From Massilia atriviolacea (GTDB lineage: Bacteria; Pseudomonadota; Gammaproteobacteria; Burkholderiales; Burkholderiaceae_D): a stretch of 64,000 nucleotides of DNA. Positions 18,786 through 26,217 of the stretch are shown here, piece by piece. The DNA lies in assembly GCF_003953935.1 (NCBI RefSeq), contig NZ_RXLQ01000018.1, positions 1 to 64,000 on the forward strand, read 5' to 3'. Each line of letters opens with the position of its first letter. Position 1 is the first letter of the stretch. Both the position numbers and the translations under genes were made by a program. Under the pieces are notes generated by a model. The model was not told the origin of the DNA. It did not search any database and saw only the letters and a program-made list of their open reading frames with translations.

Positions 18786-19159
18786 CCCGCCACGACGTGC
18801 GCGGCGCCGCGTTCGATGGTCTGCACCACGCGCGACGCAGGCTTCAATGCCATTTCGATTACCTGCAAGGCCAGCTGCGGCTGCGCGTCCCCGCACATGA
18901 AAATATCGGCCGCCGCGAACCCGTATTCCGGCCACGTATGAATCGAAATGTGCGACTCGGCCAGCAGCAGCACGCCGGTCACGCCCATCATGTCGCCGAA
19001 GCTGTGGAAGTGGCTGTGCAGGATGCGCGCCCCGGCCGCCTCGGCGCCCGCGCGCAGCAGGGCGTCGATTTCCGCGCTGACCGTCAGCAGGACAGGATCG
19101 ACCCCATGGAAATCGGCCAGCAGATGAATGCCGGCCGGGCGATGCGCGCCGATACTCAT
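18782..19159 (-). CDS. speD: S-adenosylmethionine decarboxylase proenzyme
   Basis: A 125-residue bacterial class 1B AdoMetDC, which makes decarboxylated SAM, the aminopropyl donor for spermidine. The self-processing site LLLAESHISIHTWPEYG cleaves between E68 and S69 to form the pyruvoyl group; H74 and C89 have the spacing of the essential His and Cys of the family. ATGA overlap with the 56-residue gene just upstream shows translational coupling. It is the last gene of a minus-strand operon (22276 down to 18782) whose divergent arm encodes a spermidine synthase-like enzyme. It ends 4 bp overlapping the mutarotase stop. Confidence 0.96.
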   Translation of the reverse strand: MSIGAHRPAGIHLLADFHGVDPVLLTVSAEIDALLRAGAEAAGARILHSHFHSFGDMMGVTGVLLLAESHISIHTWPEYGFAAADIFMCGDAQPQLALQVIEMALKPASRVVQTIERGAAHVVAG

Positions 19160-19326
19160 TTATGGCCCCCGCCAGAGCTGCCGCTATAGCCGCCGCCGGA
19201 ACTCCAGCTGCTGCCCCCGCTGCTGCGGCCGCCCCAGTTGGAGGAGGAATCGAACATCGAGACCCAGCTGAAGATAGTCGCGAGCACAGTCACGCCGATG
19301 GCGTACACGAAGTTTTTCGTTCTCAT
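19156..19326 (-). CDS. 56-residue Gly/Ser-rich membrane-anchored peptide
   Basis: This gene is short enough to be missed by length filters. It begins at ATG 19326 (MRTKNFVYAIGVTVLAT), has one hydrophobic segment (about 7-22), then a tail of Ser and Gly with W and Y (SSNWGGRSSGGSSW, ending GGGHK). It starts 2 bp after the DUF4178 gene stop and overlaps the speD start by ATGA, so it is translated as part of the operon. A one-helix anchor followed by a Gly/Ser-rich tail might be a small envelope or regulatory protein. Function unknown; similar tiny genes are known to be embedded in such polyamine/SPFH operons, which is an inference here. Confidence 0.75.
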   Translation of the reverse strand: MRTKNFVYAIGVTVLATIFSWVSMFDSSSNWGGRSSGGSSWSSGGGYSGSSGGGHK

Positions 19327-19328
19327 TG

Positions 19329-20795
19329 CTAGTCCTTGTCAAGCCAGTCGCCCGGTTGCGCCAACGCGAAAATGAATATGATGGCGACCAGCAGGATCAG
19401 CGCGGTCTCTCCGAAGTTAAACATCAGCGGAATGAAATTCAATCCGAGTAACCACCAGAAGAATTTTTGCACGGAGCCCGAGCCCTCCGGCGGCGCCTCG
19501 GCCCCGTAGGTTGCGTCGGCCATCTTCGGCCCGACGCCGAACCAGGTCTTGATCTGGTCGTACGCCAAGCGCGTCGAGCGCGACCACGTCATCTCTTCGC
19601 GCGTGGTTTCGGCCGACAAGGTGCCGGACGTGTTCTCGTATTCGGTGACGAACACCTGGTCGCCCACGCTCACCCGCCAGTTGAAGGCGCCCGCCGCCGC
19701 GACCACCGTCGCCAGGTAGCTGTCGCTCTTTTCATAGTTCTGGTTCTCGGCCTTGGCTACCTCGCCGGCAGCGGGATTCCAGCTTGGCCAGCGGTGCATC
19801 ACCTTGGCCTGGAACCAGCCGGCATTGGTTTCCACCAGCCAGAAAAAGCCGCCGCGCGCGGAAAACAACAGGTACTCGGTCCATTTGCTGGCGCCCGTGC
19901 CGCTGGTGGAGCGTACCATGGCGCCGATTACCGTGTGCTGGCTGCCCCGGATGTTGGCCGTGGCCCCGAGTTCGATGGTAGTGCGCATGGCCGCCACCTT
20001 GTCGCCGGCCGCCAGCACGCTCGCCTGCGGGCCGGAGGCGTCGAGCTGCGCCTTGCACGCGGGGCAGATCAGGGTCGTGGTGATGCCGGGCAGGTACTTG
20101 ATGGCGCTGCCGCACGACGGGCAGTCGAGCGCGTCGACCTTGCCGCGAAAGCGGCCGGCGCCGGCCTTGACCTGGTCGTCGTCGCGCAGCAGCTGGCAGC
20201 GCATCTCATCTAACGTGACGGCCACCCCCGAATACACCAGCGGCACTTCGCCGTCGGTGTAGTCGAGCGTCACAAAAGCGGCGCCGTTGCGCAAATCCGC
20301 GACCCGGATGCGCCAGCCTTCGCCCACGCGGAACGGCAGCTCGCCCTGGCCGGCGATGCACTCGGCGCTGCGGATCTCGGCCGGCAGAAAGGTTTCGCCG
20401 TTGATGACGACCGGCTGCGCGATCCGCAGCGCGTCGAAAGCGGGCAGCGCCTCCTGGACCTTGCGCGCGCCGGTCATGGTGAACTGGCCGGACGAATCGC
20501 CCAGCCAACCGCTGCCGCCGTCGCCGAACAGCACGTACCACTCGTTCCACATGCCCTGGGCGTAGCGCAGCTGGATGCGCCCGAGCACCGTGAAATTGCG
20601 CCCGCCGTGAATGCCGCAGGTACCGATCTGGATCGGCGAATAATCCTCCAGCACCGACGACATGGTGCCCAGGTTCTTGACCGACTCGGCGTCCTTGAGC
20701 AGGGTGGCGCGGCAAAACCCGCACACCGCCATCACGGCGGCGTGCGATCGGAACGTGACTTCGGCGCCGCAGCTTGGGCAGGAAACGATGTGCAT
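19329..20795 (-). CDS. DUF4178 protein with two zinc ribbons and a C-terminal membrane helix
   Basis: A 488-residue protein. Two CPSCG...CxxC zinc ribbons are visible: CPSCGAEVTF with CGFC at about 6-30, and CPSCGSAIKY with CPAC near 225-250. Each is followed by a DUF4178 beta-rich domain (around 55-215 and 270-420). A hydrophobic helix near the C-terminus (LNFIPLMFNFGETALILLVAI) anchors it to the membrane. DUF4178 proteins recur with SPFH, DUF350 and polyamine genes in neighbourhoods related to phage-shock systems. Biochemistry is unknown. It is 2 bp upstream of the 56-residue gene and 10 bp downstream of the SPFH gene. Confidence 0.88.
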   Translation of the reverse strand: MHIVSCPSCGAEVTFRSHAAVMAVCGFCRATLLKDAESVKNLGTMSSVLEDYSPIQIGTCGIHGGRNFTVLGRIQLRYAQGMWNEWYVLFGDGGSGWLGDSSGQFTMTGARKVQEALPAFDALRIAQPVVINGETFLPAEIRSAECIAGQGELPFRVGEGWRIRVADLRNGAAFVTLDYTDGEVPLVYSGVAVTLDEMRCQLLRDDDQVKAGAGRFRGKVDALDCPSCGSAIKYLPGITTTLICPACKAQLDASGPQASVLAAGDKVAAMRTTIELGATANIRGSQHTVIGAMVRSTSGTGASKWTEYLLFSARGGFFWLVETNAGWFQAKVMHRWPSWNPAAGEVAKAENQNYEKSDSYLATVVAAAGAFNWRVSVGDQVFVTEYENTSGTLSAETTREEMTWSRSTRLAYDQIKTWFGVGPKMADATYGAEAPPEGSGSVQKFFWWLLGLNFIPLMFNFGETALILLVAIIFIFALAQPGDWLDKD

Positions 20796-20805
20796 GGACA
20801 GCGGC

Positions 20806-21852
20806 TTAGCCGATCAGTTTTCTGAGCAGCTCCGTCTTGGTGCTGTTGTAGTCGTCTTGCGAGATCAGGCCCTTGTCGAGCAGTCCCTTGAGCTTGAGCA
20901 GGCGCTCTTCGATCGGATCGACTTCCGGCGCGGGCGCCTGCAAGGGCGCGGTCGGCGCCGGCGGCACCTGCGGGATCATCGAGCCGCTCATGCCCTGCGC
21001 CATGGCGTGGCCGAGCATCGCGCCTGCTCCCAGGCCGGCGCCGATGCCGGCCAGGCCGCCTTCATTCTGCGCCGCCAGCGGAATGCTGGTGGCGACCTGG
21101 AACTGGGTGAAGCCGCCCATCTTCTCGCTCGAGAGCCCGCCCTTCATGCCGGCCGAAATGCGTTCGTCGAGCGCAGCCTGCAGTTCTTCCGGCAGGCTGA
21201 CGCTGGCGACGTTGAATTCGTCCAGTCCCACGCCGTAGCGCGCAAAGGCGGCGTACAGGTCGCCCTTGACCTGCTGCGCCATTAGCGCCTGGTTGGCCGC
21301 CATGTCGAGGAAGGCGACCTTGGCGCTGCCCAGCGAGGAGGCCATGGTGGCCATCAGGATGCCGCGCAGCTGGTCTTCGACCTCGTCGCGCGTGTAGACT
21401 TCGCGCGTGCCGCTGATTTCGGTGAAGAACAGGCGCGGGTCGGCCACGCGGTAGGAGTACATGCCGAAGGCGCGCACGCGGATCATGTCGAAGTCGGCGT
21501 CGCGGATCGTGATCGGCTGCGGCGTGCCCCATTTGCGCCCGGTCTGCACGCGCGTGCTGAAGAAGTAGACGTCGGACTTGAACGGCGAATCGAAGAACTT
21601 GTCCCAGTTTTTCAGGTTGGTCAGCAGCGGCAGGGTATTGGTGGTGAGCTTGTGGGTGCCGGGGCCGAAGACGTCGGCGATCTTGCCTTCGTTGACGAAC
21701 AGCGCCATCTGCGACTCGCGCACGTTGAGGATGGCGCCGTTCTGGATTTCGAAGTCCTGCATGGGGAAGCGCCATGCCAGCACGCCGTCGTTCTCTTCGT
21801 TCCATTGCAGGACGTCGATGAACTGTTTTCTGATGAATGAGCCAAGGGACAT
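20806..21852 (-). CDS. SPFH-domain protein with SHOCT tail (virion core protein-like)
   Basis: A 348-residue protein. Residues 25-230 form an SPFH/band-7 domain (FALVNEGKIADVFGPGTH-like segment, then YFFSTRVQTGRKWGTPQP, TREVYTRDEVEDQLRG). A Gly/Ala/Pro-rich segment follows, and the C-terminal EERLLKLKGLLDKGLISQDDY is a SHOCT helix pair that promotes oligomerisation. No transmembrane helix is evident. Family members scaffold membranes and are often encoded next to DUF350 and DUF4178. Here it sits between the two in the minus-strand operon and probably assembles with them at the inner membrane. Confidence 0.9.
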   Translation of the reverse strand: MSLGSFIRKQFIDVLQWNEENDGVLAWRFPMQDFEIQNGAILNVRESQMALFVNEGKIADVFGPGTHKLTTNTLPLLTNLKNWDKFFDSPFKSDVYFFSTRVQTGRKWGTPQPITIRDADFDMIRVRAFGMYSYRVADPRLFFTEISGTREVYTRDEVEDQLRGILMATMASSLGSAKVAFLDMAANQALMAQQVKGDLYAAFARYGVGLDEFNVASVSLPEELQAALDERISAGMKGGLSSEKMGGFTQFQVATSIPLAAQNEGGLAGIGAGLGAGAMLGHAMAQGMSGSMIPQVPPAPTAPLQAPAPEVDPIEERLLKLKGLLDKGLISQDDYNSTKTELLRKLIG

Positions 21853-21889
21853 GTCGGTCTCCGGTAGGAATGCGTTGAATGAGGGCGCG

Positions 21890-22276
21890 TCAGGACAGGG
21901 CGCCGGCGTTGACCAGGCCGATCGACACGGAGATGGCGCCGAGCAGCCCGCCGAAGGCCGAATTGTCGGCCTCGATCTGGTCTTTCGACATTTTCAGCAG
22001 GCGCGTGGCGACGTTATACGCCAGCACCTGGACCAGCATCGCACCGGCCGCCCATTCGAGGAACTGGTAGTAGTCGCGCGTATGCAGCAGGGCCGAGGCG
22101 ATCGTCAGCGAAAAGCCGATCAGGGCGCCGCCCAGCGACAGGGCCGCCGCGTGGTTGCCGCCGCGGATCAGCGCCACTTCGTTGAACGGCGTCAGACGCG
22201 TATAAATGACAAAAAACGCCATGACCATCGCAACCGCGGTTGCAAGGTGGAGCAGATAGTTTAGGATGGCGGGCAC
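21890..22276 (-). CDS. DUF350 integral membrane protein
   Basis: A small membrane protein with about four hydrophobic helices (NYLLHLATAVAMVMAFFVIY, then AALSLGGALIGFSLTIA, then WAAGAMLVQVLAYNVA, then GGLLGAISVSIGLVNAG). RLTPFNEVALIRGGN is the family motif. Two starts are possible: GTG 22276 (MPAILNYLLH), 6 bp after a GGGGA site, or GTG 22315. I prefer the shorter one because family members start close to the first helix. It is the first gene of the speD operon and divergent from the spermidine synthase by 65 bp. Confidence 0.85.
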   Translation of the reverse strand: MPAILNYLLHLATAVAMVMAFFVIYTRLTPFNEVALIRGGNHAAALSLGGALIGFSLTIASALLHTRDYYQFLEWAAGAMLVQVLAYNVATRLLKMSKDQIEADNSAFGGLLGAISVSIGLVNAGALS

Positions 22277-22341
22277 GAAGTTTCCCCATGAAAGATGGTC
22301 ATAATGGCAGCGCACGACGATCTTAGAGCAAAAAACACGAC

Positions 22342-23853
22342 ATGACCAAAAGAATTTTGATACTTTCCGTGTTCGTGGTGGCCTCCTGCGGGCTGGCCTA
22401 CGAACTGATTGCTGGCGCCTTGTCCAGCTATCTGCTGGGCGATTCGATCCTCCAGTTCTCCACCATCATCGGCTGCTACCTGTTCGCGATGGGCGTCGGC
22501 GCCCATTTTTCCAAGTACGTGGCCGAAGAAGACGTCCTGTCGCGTTTTATCGACATCGAGCTGGCCGTGGGCCTGATCGGCGGCCTGTCGGCGGCGCTCT
22601 TGTTCATGACGTTTTCGTGGATGACCGCGCCGTTCCGCACCCTGTTGTATGTGCTGGTCTTCATGATCGGAGCCATGGTCGGCATGGAAGTGCCGCTGGT
22701 GATGCGCGCCCTGAACGCGCGCGACACCGCCTTCAACGACCTGGTCAGCCGGGTGCTGACCTTCGATTACCTGGGCGCGCTGGCGGTGTCGCTGCTGTTC
22801 CCGCTGGTGCTGGCGCCCTATGTGGGCCTGGTGCGCACCGGCTTCCTGTTCGGGATGCTCAATGTCGGCGTGGCCTTCTGGACCCTGTACGTGTTCCGCG
22901 CCGAATTGAGCAACATCGGCGCCCGCGTGCTGCGCGCGTCGTGTGTGATGGCGGTGCTGGTCGCCGGCTTCGCGCTGTCGAACCGCATGGTGCAGTGGGG
23001 CGAGCATGGCCTGTTCGGCGACGAGATCGTGTACTCCACCAGCACCCCCTACCAGCGCCTGGTGATCACGCAATGGAAGGACGACACGCGCCTGTACATC
23101 AACGGCAACCTGCAATTTTCCTCGCGCGACGAGTACCGCTACCACGAAGCGCTGGTGCATCCGGCGCTGCAAACCTTGCCGTGGGCGCGCAGCGTGCTGG
23201 TACTGGGCGGCGGCGATGGCCTGGCGCTGCGCGAAATCCTGCGCTACCCGAACATCGAGCACGTCACCGTGGTCGACCTGGACCCGGCCATGACCCAGGC
23301 CTTCACCACCCGCGCGGAACTGGTCAGGCTCAATGGCGGCGCCTTCGCCGATGCGCGCGTCAAGGTGGTCAACGCCGACGCCGCGGTCTGGCTGCAGAAT
23401 ACGCGCCAGATGTTCGACGCGGTCATCATCGACTTTCCCGATCCGTCCAGCTTCGCGCTCGGCAAACTGTATTCGGTGCCGTTCTACGGCATGGTGAAAA
23501 AGCATGTGGCGGCCAAGGGGCTGGTGGTGGTGCAATCGACGTCGCCGTTCTTCGCGCCGCACGCCTACTGGACCATCGACGCCACCCTGCGCGACGTCGG
23601 CATGCGCACCTATCCCTTCCACGCCTACGTGCCCTCGTTCGGCGAATGGGGCTTCATCATGGCCTCGCCCGAACAGGCATACGTGCCGCCCACCAGTTAC
23701 CGGCTGCCGATGCGCTACCTGAACGAAGCGACCACGCGCGAGATGTTCGTCTTCCCGCCCGACATGCAGCGCCTGGAGATGGCGCCCAACCGGCTCAACA
23801 CGCAGTCGCTGGTGCACGAGTTCGAGCAGGACTGGCGCAGGGTGATCCGCTGA
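22342..23853 (+). CDS. Membrane-embedded polyamine aminopropyltransferase (spermidine synthase-like)
   Basis: A 503-residue fusion of about six or seven N-terminal membrane helices (residues 5-220, starting ILILSVFVVASCGLAYELI) to a cytosolic aminopropyltransferase. The enzyme part has the SAM-type GGGDGLALRE motif, HVTVVDLDPAM, the catalytic-region aspartates in IIDFPDPSSFALGKLYS and the C-terminal signature GEWGFIMA. It should transfer an aminopropyl group from decarboxylated SAM, made by the speD arm, to a polyamine. The membrane half suggests action at or near the inner membrane. It overlaps the FAD gene by 1 bp (TGATG). Confidence 0.93.
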   Translation: MTKRILILSVFVVASCGLAYELIAGALSSYLLGDSILQFSTIIGCYLFAMGVGAHFSKYVAEEDVLSRFIDIELAVGLIGGLSAALLFMTFSWMTAPFRTLLYVLVFMIGAMVGMEVPLVMRALNARDTAFNDLVSRVLTFDYLGALAVSLLFPLVLAPYVGLVRTGFLFGMLNVGVAFWTLYVFRAELSNIGARVLRASCVMAVLVAGFALSNRMVQWGEHGLFGDEIVYSTSTPYQRLVITQWKDDTRLYINGNLQFSSRDEYRYHEALVHPALQTLPWARSVLVLGGGDGLALREILRYPNIEHVTVVDLDPAMTQAFTTRAELVRLNGGAFADARVKVVNADAAVWLQNTRQMFDAVIIDFPDPSSFALGKLYSVPFYGMVKKHVAAKGLVVVQSTSPFFAPHAYWTIDATLRDVGMRTYPFHAYVPSFGEWGFIMASPEQAYVPPTSYRLPMRYLNEATTREMFVFPPDMQRLEMAPNRLNTQSLVHEFEQDWRRVIR

Positions 23854-25460
23854 TGGACCGGCGCTCGTTCCTGGCCGTGGCCGGCGGCCTGGGTGCGGCG
23901 GCGGTGAGCGCGGCCGGCTTTCGCCAATGGCTGGAGATCACCCCCACCGTGCACTATCCGGGCCGCGCCGAGGGCCACTTCCTGCGCGAGCGCGGCCAGC
24001 TGCCGGCGCCGAGCCAGGTGATCGAGACCGACATCGTCATCCTCGGCTCCGGCATCGCCGCCCTGACGGCCGCCTGGAAGCTGGAGCGGGAAGGGCAGCG
24101 CAAGGTCCTGATGATCGACGGTCCGCAGCCGTTCGGGAATGCCGCCGGCGGACACTTCGGCGAGCTGGCCTATCCGACCGGCGGCCACTACCTGCCGCTG
24201 CCGTCGCCCGAGTCGGTGCATGTGCGCGAGATCCTGTTCGACCTCGGCATCATCGAACGCGATCCCTACGGCGAAAAGCCGTATTACGACGAGCGCTGCA
24301 TCCTGCACGGCCCGGAAGAGCGCTTGCTGTTCAACGGCCGCTGGCAGGAAGGCTTCATTCCGACCGAGGGCGTGGGCGCGGACGAACTGGCCGAGCACAA
24401 ACGCTTTTTCGCCGAGGTCGAACGCCTGCGCAAGCTGCGCGGGAGCGACGGCAGGCGCGTGTTCGTGTTCCCGACCGTGAATTCCTCGCGCGACCCGGCC
24501 TTCGATGCGCTCGACGACATGACCCTCAAGGACTGGCTGGACCAGCAGGGCTACCGCTCGCCGACCCTGCACTGGTACCTGAACTACTGCTGCCGCGACG
24601 ACTACGGCACCCGCTACGACAAGGTCTCGGCCTGGGCCGGCCTGCATTACTACTGCAGCCGCTGGGGGCAGGCGGCCAATGCCGGCAACGGCGCCTGGCT
24701 GACCTGGCCGGGCGGGATGCAGGTGGTGGCCGACAAGCTGGCCGCCGCCTCGGGCGTGCGGCGGCGCGCCGGCACCGCGGTCTCGCTCAAGCGCAGCGGC
24801 GAGGGCGTGGAGGCCCTGTGCTTCACGCTCGACGGCGGCGTGGCGCGCAGCTATCTGGTACGGGCGCGCAAGGCGATCTGCGCGATGCCGCTGTACGTGG
24901 CATCGCGCGTGGTCGAGGATATCGGCGCCTACGGCTTCGATGCCAAGCGCCACACGCCGTCGTACGCGCCGTGGATGGTGGCCAACTTCCTCATGAAGGA
25001 CTTCCCGCGCGAGCTGCCGGAGGCGCCGCTGGCCTGGGACAACGTGGTGTATCAGGAGCCGGGACTGGGCTATGTGGTCTCGACCCACCAGGATATCCGC
25101 GTCGCGCCGCCCGAAAAAACCGTGTTTTCGTCCTACGTCGCGCTGTCCGACCGCACGCCCGAGGCGGCGCGCAAATGGATGATGGGCGCCGGCGGCGAGG
25201 AACTGGTGGCGCTGGCCGGGGCCGACCTGACCAGCGCCTACGGCTGGAAGTTCGCGGCCTGCGTGGAGCGGGTCGACATCACCCTGCGCGGGCATGCCAT
25301 GGCCGCGCCGCTGCCGGGTTTTCGCAGCAACGCGGGGCTTCAGGCGCTGCGCCAGGCGGACGGGCCGATCGTGTTCGCGCACGCCGACCTGTCCGGCTTC
25401 TCGGTGTTCGAGGAAGCCGCATGGTGGGGCGTGCAGGCCGCGCTGAAGGTGCTGAAATAG
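23853..25460 (+). CDS. FAD-dependent oxidoreductase (amine oxidase-like, Tat-type N-terminus)
   Basis: A 535-residue flavoprotein. The N-terminus MDRRSFLAVAGGLGAAA has a twin-arginine-like signal. The FAD-binding GSGIAALTAAWKLE lies at about 62-75, preceded by ETDIVILGSG. NAAGGHFGELAYPTGGHY and AWLTWPGGMQ belong to a flavin amine oxidase-like body. Start ATG 23853 is fixed by a TGATG overlap with the spermidine synthase stop. Coupling to a polyamine synthase suggests it oxidises a polyamine or related amine in the periplasm, which is inference. A much longer open frame continues upstream but is out of frame with the synthase and not coding. Confidence 0.85.
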   Translation: MDRRSFLAVAGGLGAAAVSAAGFRQWLEITPTVHYPGRAEGHFLRERGQLPAPSQVIETDIVILGSGIAALTAAWKLEREGQRKVLMIDGPQPFGNAAGGHFGELAYPTGGHYLPLPSPESVHVREILFDLGIIERDPYGEKPYYDERCILHGPEERLLFNGRWQEGFIPTEGVGADELAEHKRFFAEVERLRKLRGSDGRRVFVFPTVNSSRDPAFDALDDMTLKDWLDQQGYRSPTLHWYLNYCCRDDYGTRYDKVSAWAGLHYYCSRWGQAANAGNGAWLTWPGGMQVVADKLAAASGVRRRAGTAVSLKRSGEGVEALCFTLDGGVARSYLVRARKAICAMPLYVASRVVEDIGAYGFDAKRHTPSYAPWMVANFLMKDFPRELPEAPLAWDNVVYQEPGLGYVVSTHQDIRVAPPEKTVFSSYVALSDRTPEAARKWMMGAGGEELVALAGADLTSAYGWKFAACVERVDITLRGHAMAAPLPGFRSNAGLQALRQADGPIVFAHADLSGFSVFEEAAWWGVQAALKVLK

Positions 25461-25464
25461 GCGC

Positions 25465-26205
25465 CTAGCGGTAGCTGGCGGCGATGCGCTGCCAGGCCGG
25501 ATCGTCCTTGAGCTTCCTGAGGATGGGCGCGATCTGGTCGAAGGTGGCGGCCTGGCTGCGCGGCGCCAGCATGCGCCGTTCGGTGGGCGGACTGGCCAGG
25601 GGGGCCAGGTGCAGCCTGGACGACATGCCGTGCGTGCGCACGAAGTAATGCGCCATCGATTCGGCGACGATCACGCAATCGACCCGGCCGAGCAGCAGCT
25701 TCTCCAGGTTTTTCTCGTCGCTCGGTCCTTCGCTGCGCACCATGCGCGAGGCCGACAGCCAGGCGTCGATGCGGGGATAGGCGTAGCCGTGGGTGACGCC
25801 GACCGAAGCGCCCACCAGGCTGGCCGGAGCGTCCGGGCTGACCGGCTTTGCCGCCAGCGACGCCAGCACGTAGCCGTCGGTGGCGAAGGGCGCCGACCAC
25901 AGGTACTTTTTCTGTTCCACGTCGTCGAACCACTCGGGCATCATGCCGATCACGATGCCGTCGATACTGCCGTCTTCCAGCTTGACCTGGAGGCGCTTGC
26001 GCGGCATGTAGCGCAGGCGGAAGGTGAGCTTGCCGGGCTTGCGCTGGTTCAGGTAGGCGATCAGGTCGGGGTACATGCCGCGCCCGTCGTCGAGCATCAG
26101 CGGCGCGAAACTGGCGCTGGTGTAGACAGTGACCACCTGGGCCGGCGCGCCCGTCGACAGCAGCAGGGCGCACAGGACGGCCAGGGACAGGACCAGTTTT
26201 TTCAT
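25465..26205 (-). CDS. Periplasmic solute-binding protein (transporter substrate-binding family)
   Basis: A 246-residue secreted protein: a signal peptide (MKKLVLSLAVLCALLLST, cut near residue 22-24) precedes a type II periplasmic-binding fold with EDGSIDGIVIGMMPEW and AYPRIDAWLSASR. It belongs to the amino-acid-type SBP_bac_3 group but is short. No permease or ATPase gene is adjacent, so it may be an orphan sensor or binding protein. It converges on the FAD gene at 25460, leaving 4 bp. Confidence 0.85.
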   Translation of the reverse strand: MKKLVLSLAVLCALLLSTGAPAQVVTVYTSASFAPLMLDDGRGMYPDLIAYLNQRKPGKLTFRLRYMPRKRLQVKLEDGSIDGIVIGMMPEWFDDVEQKKYLWSAPFATDGYVLASLAAKPVSPDAPASLVGASVGVTHGYAYPRIDAWLSASRMVRSEGPSDEKNLEKLLLGRVDCVIVAESMAHYFVRTHGMSSRLHLAPLASPPTERRMLAPRSQAATFDQIAPILRKLKDDPAWQRIAASYR

Positions 26206-26217
26206 CGGGCGATTATC

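Noticed and set aside
22617-25460. A single 947-residue protein covering the spermidine synthase and FAD genes
   Set aside because: The first 412 codons are out of frame with the clear synthase; the real gene starts at 23853.
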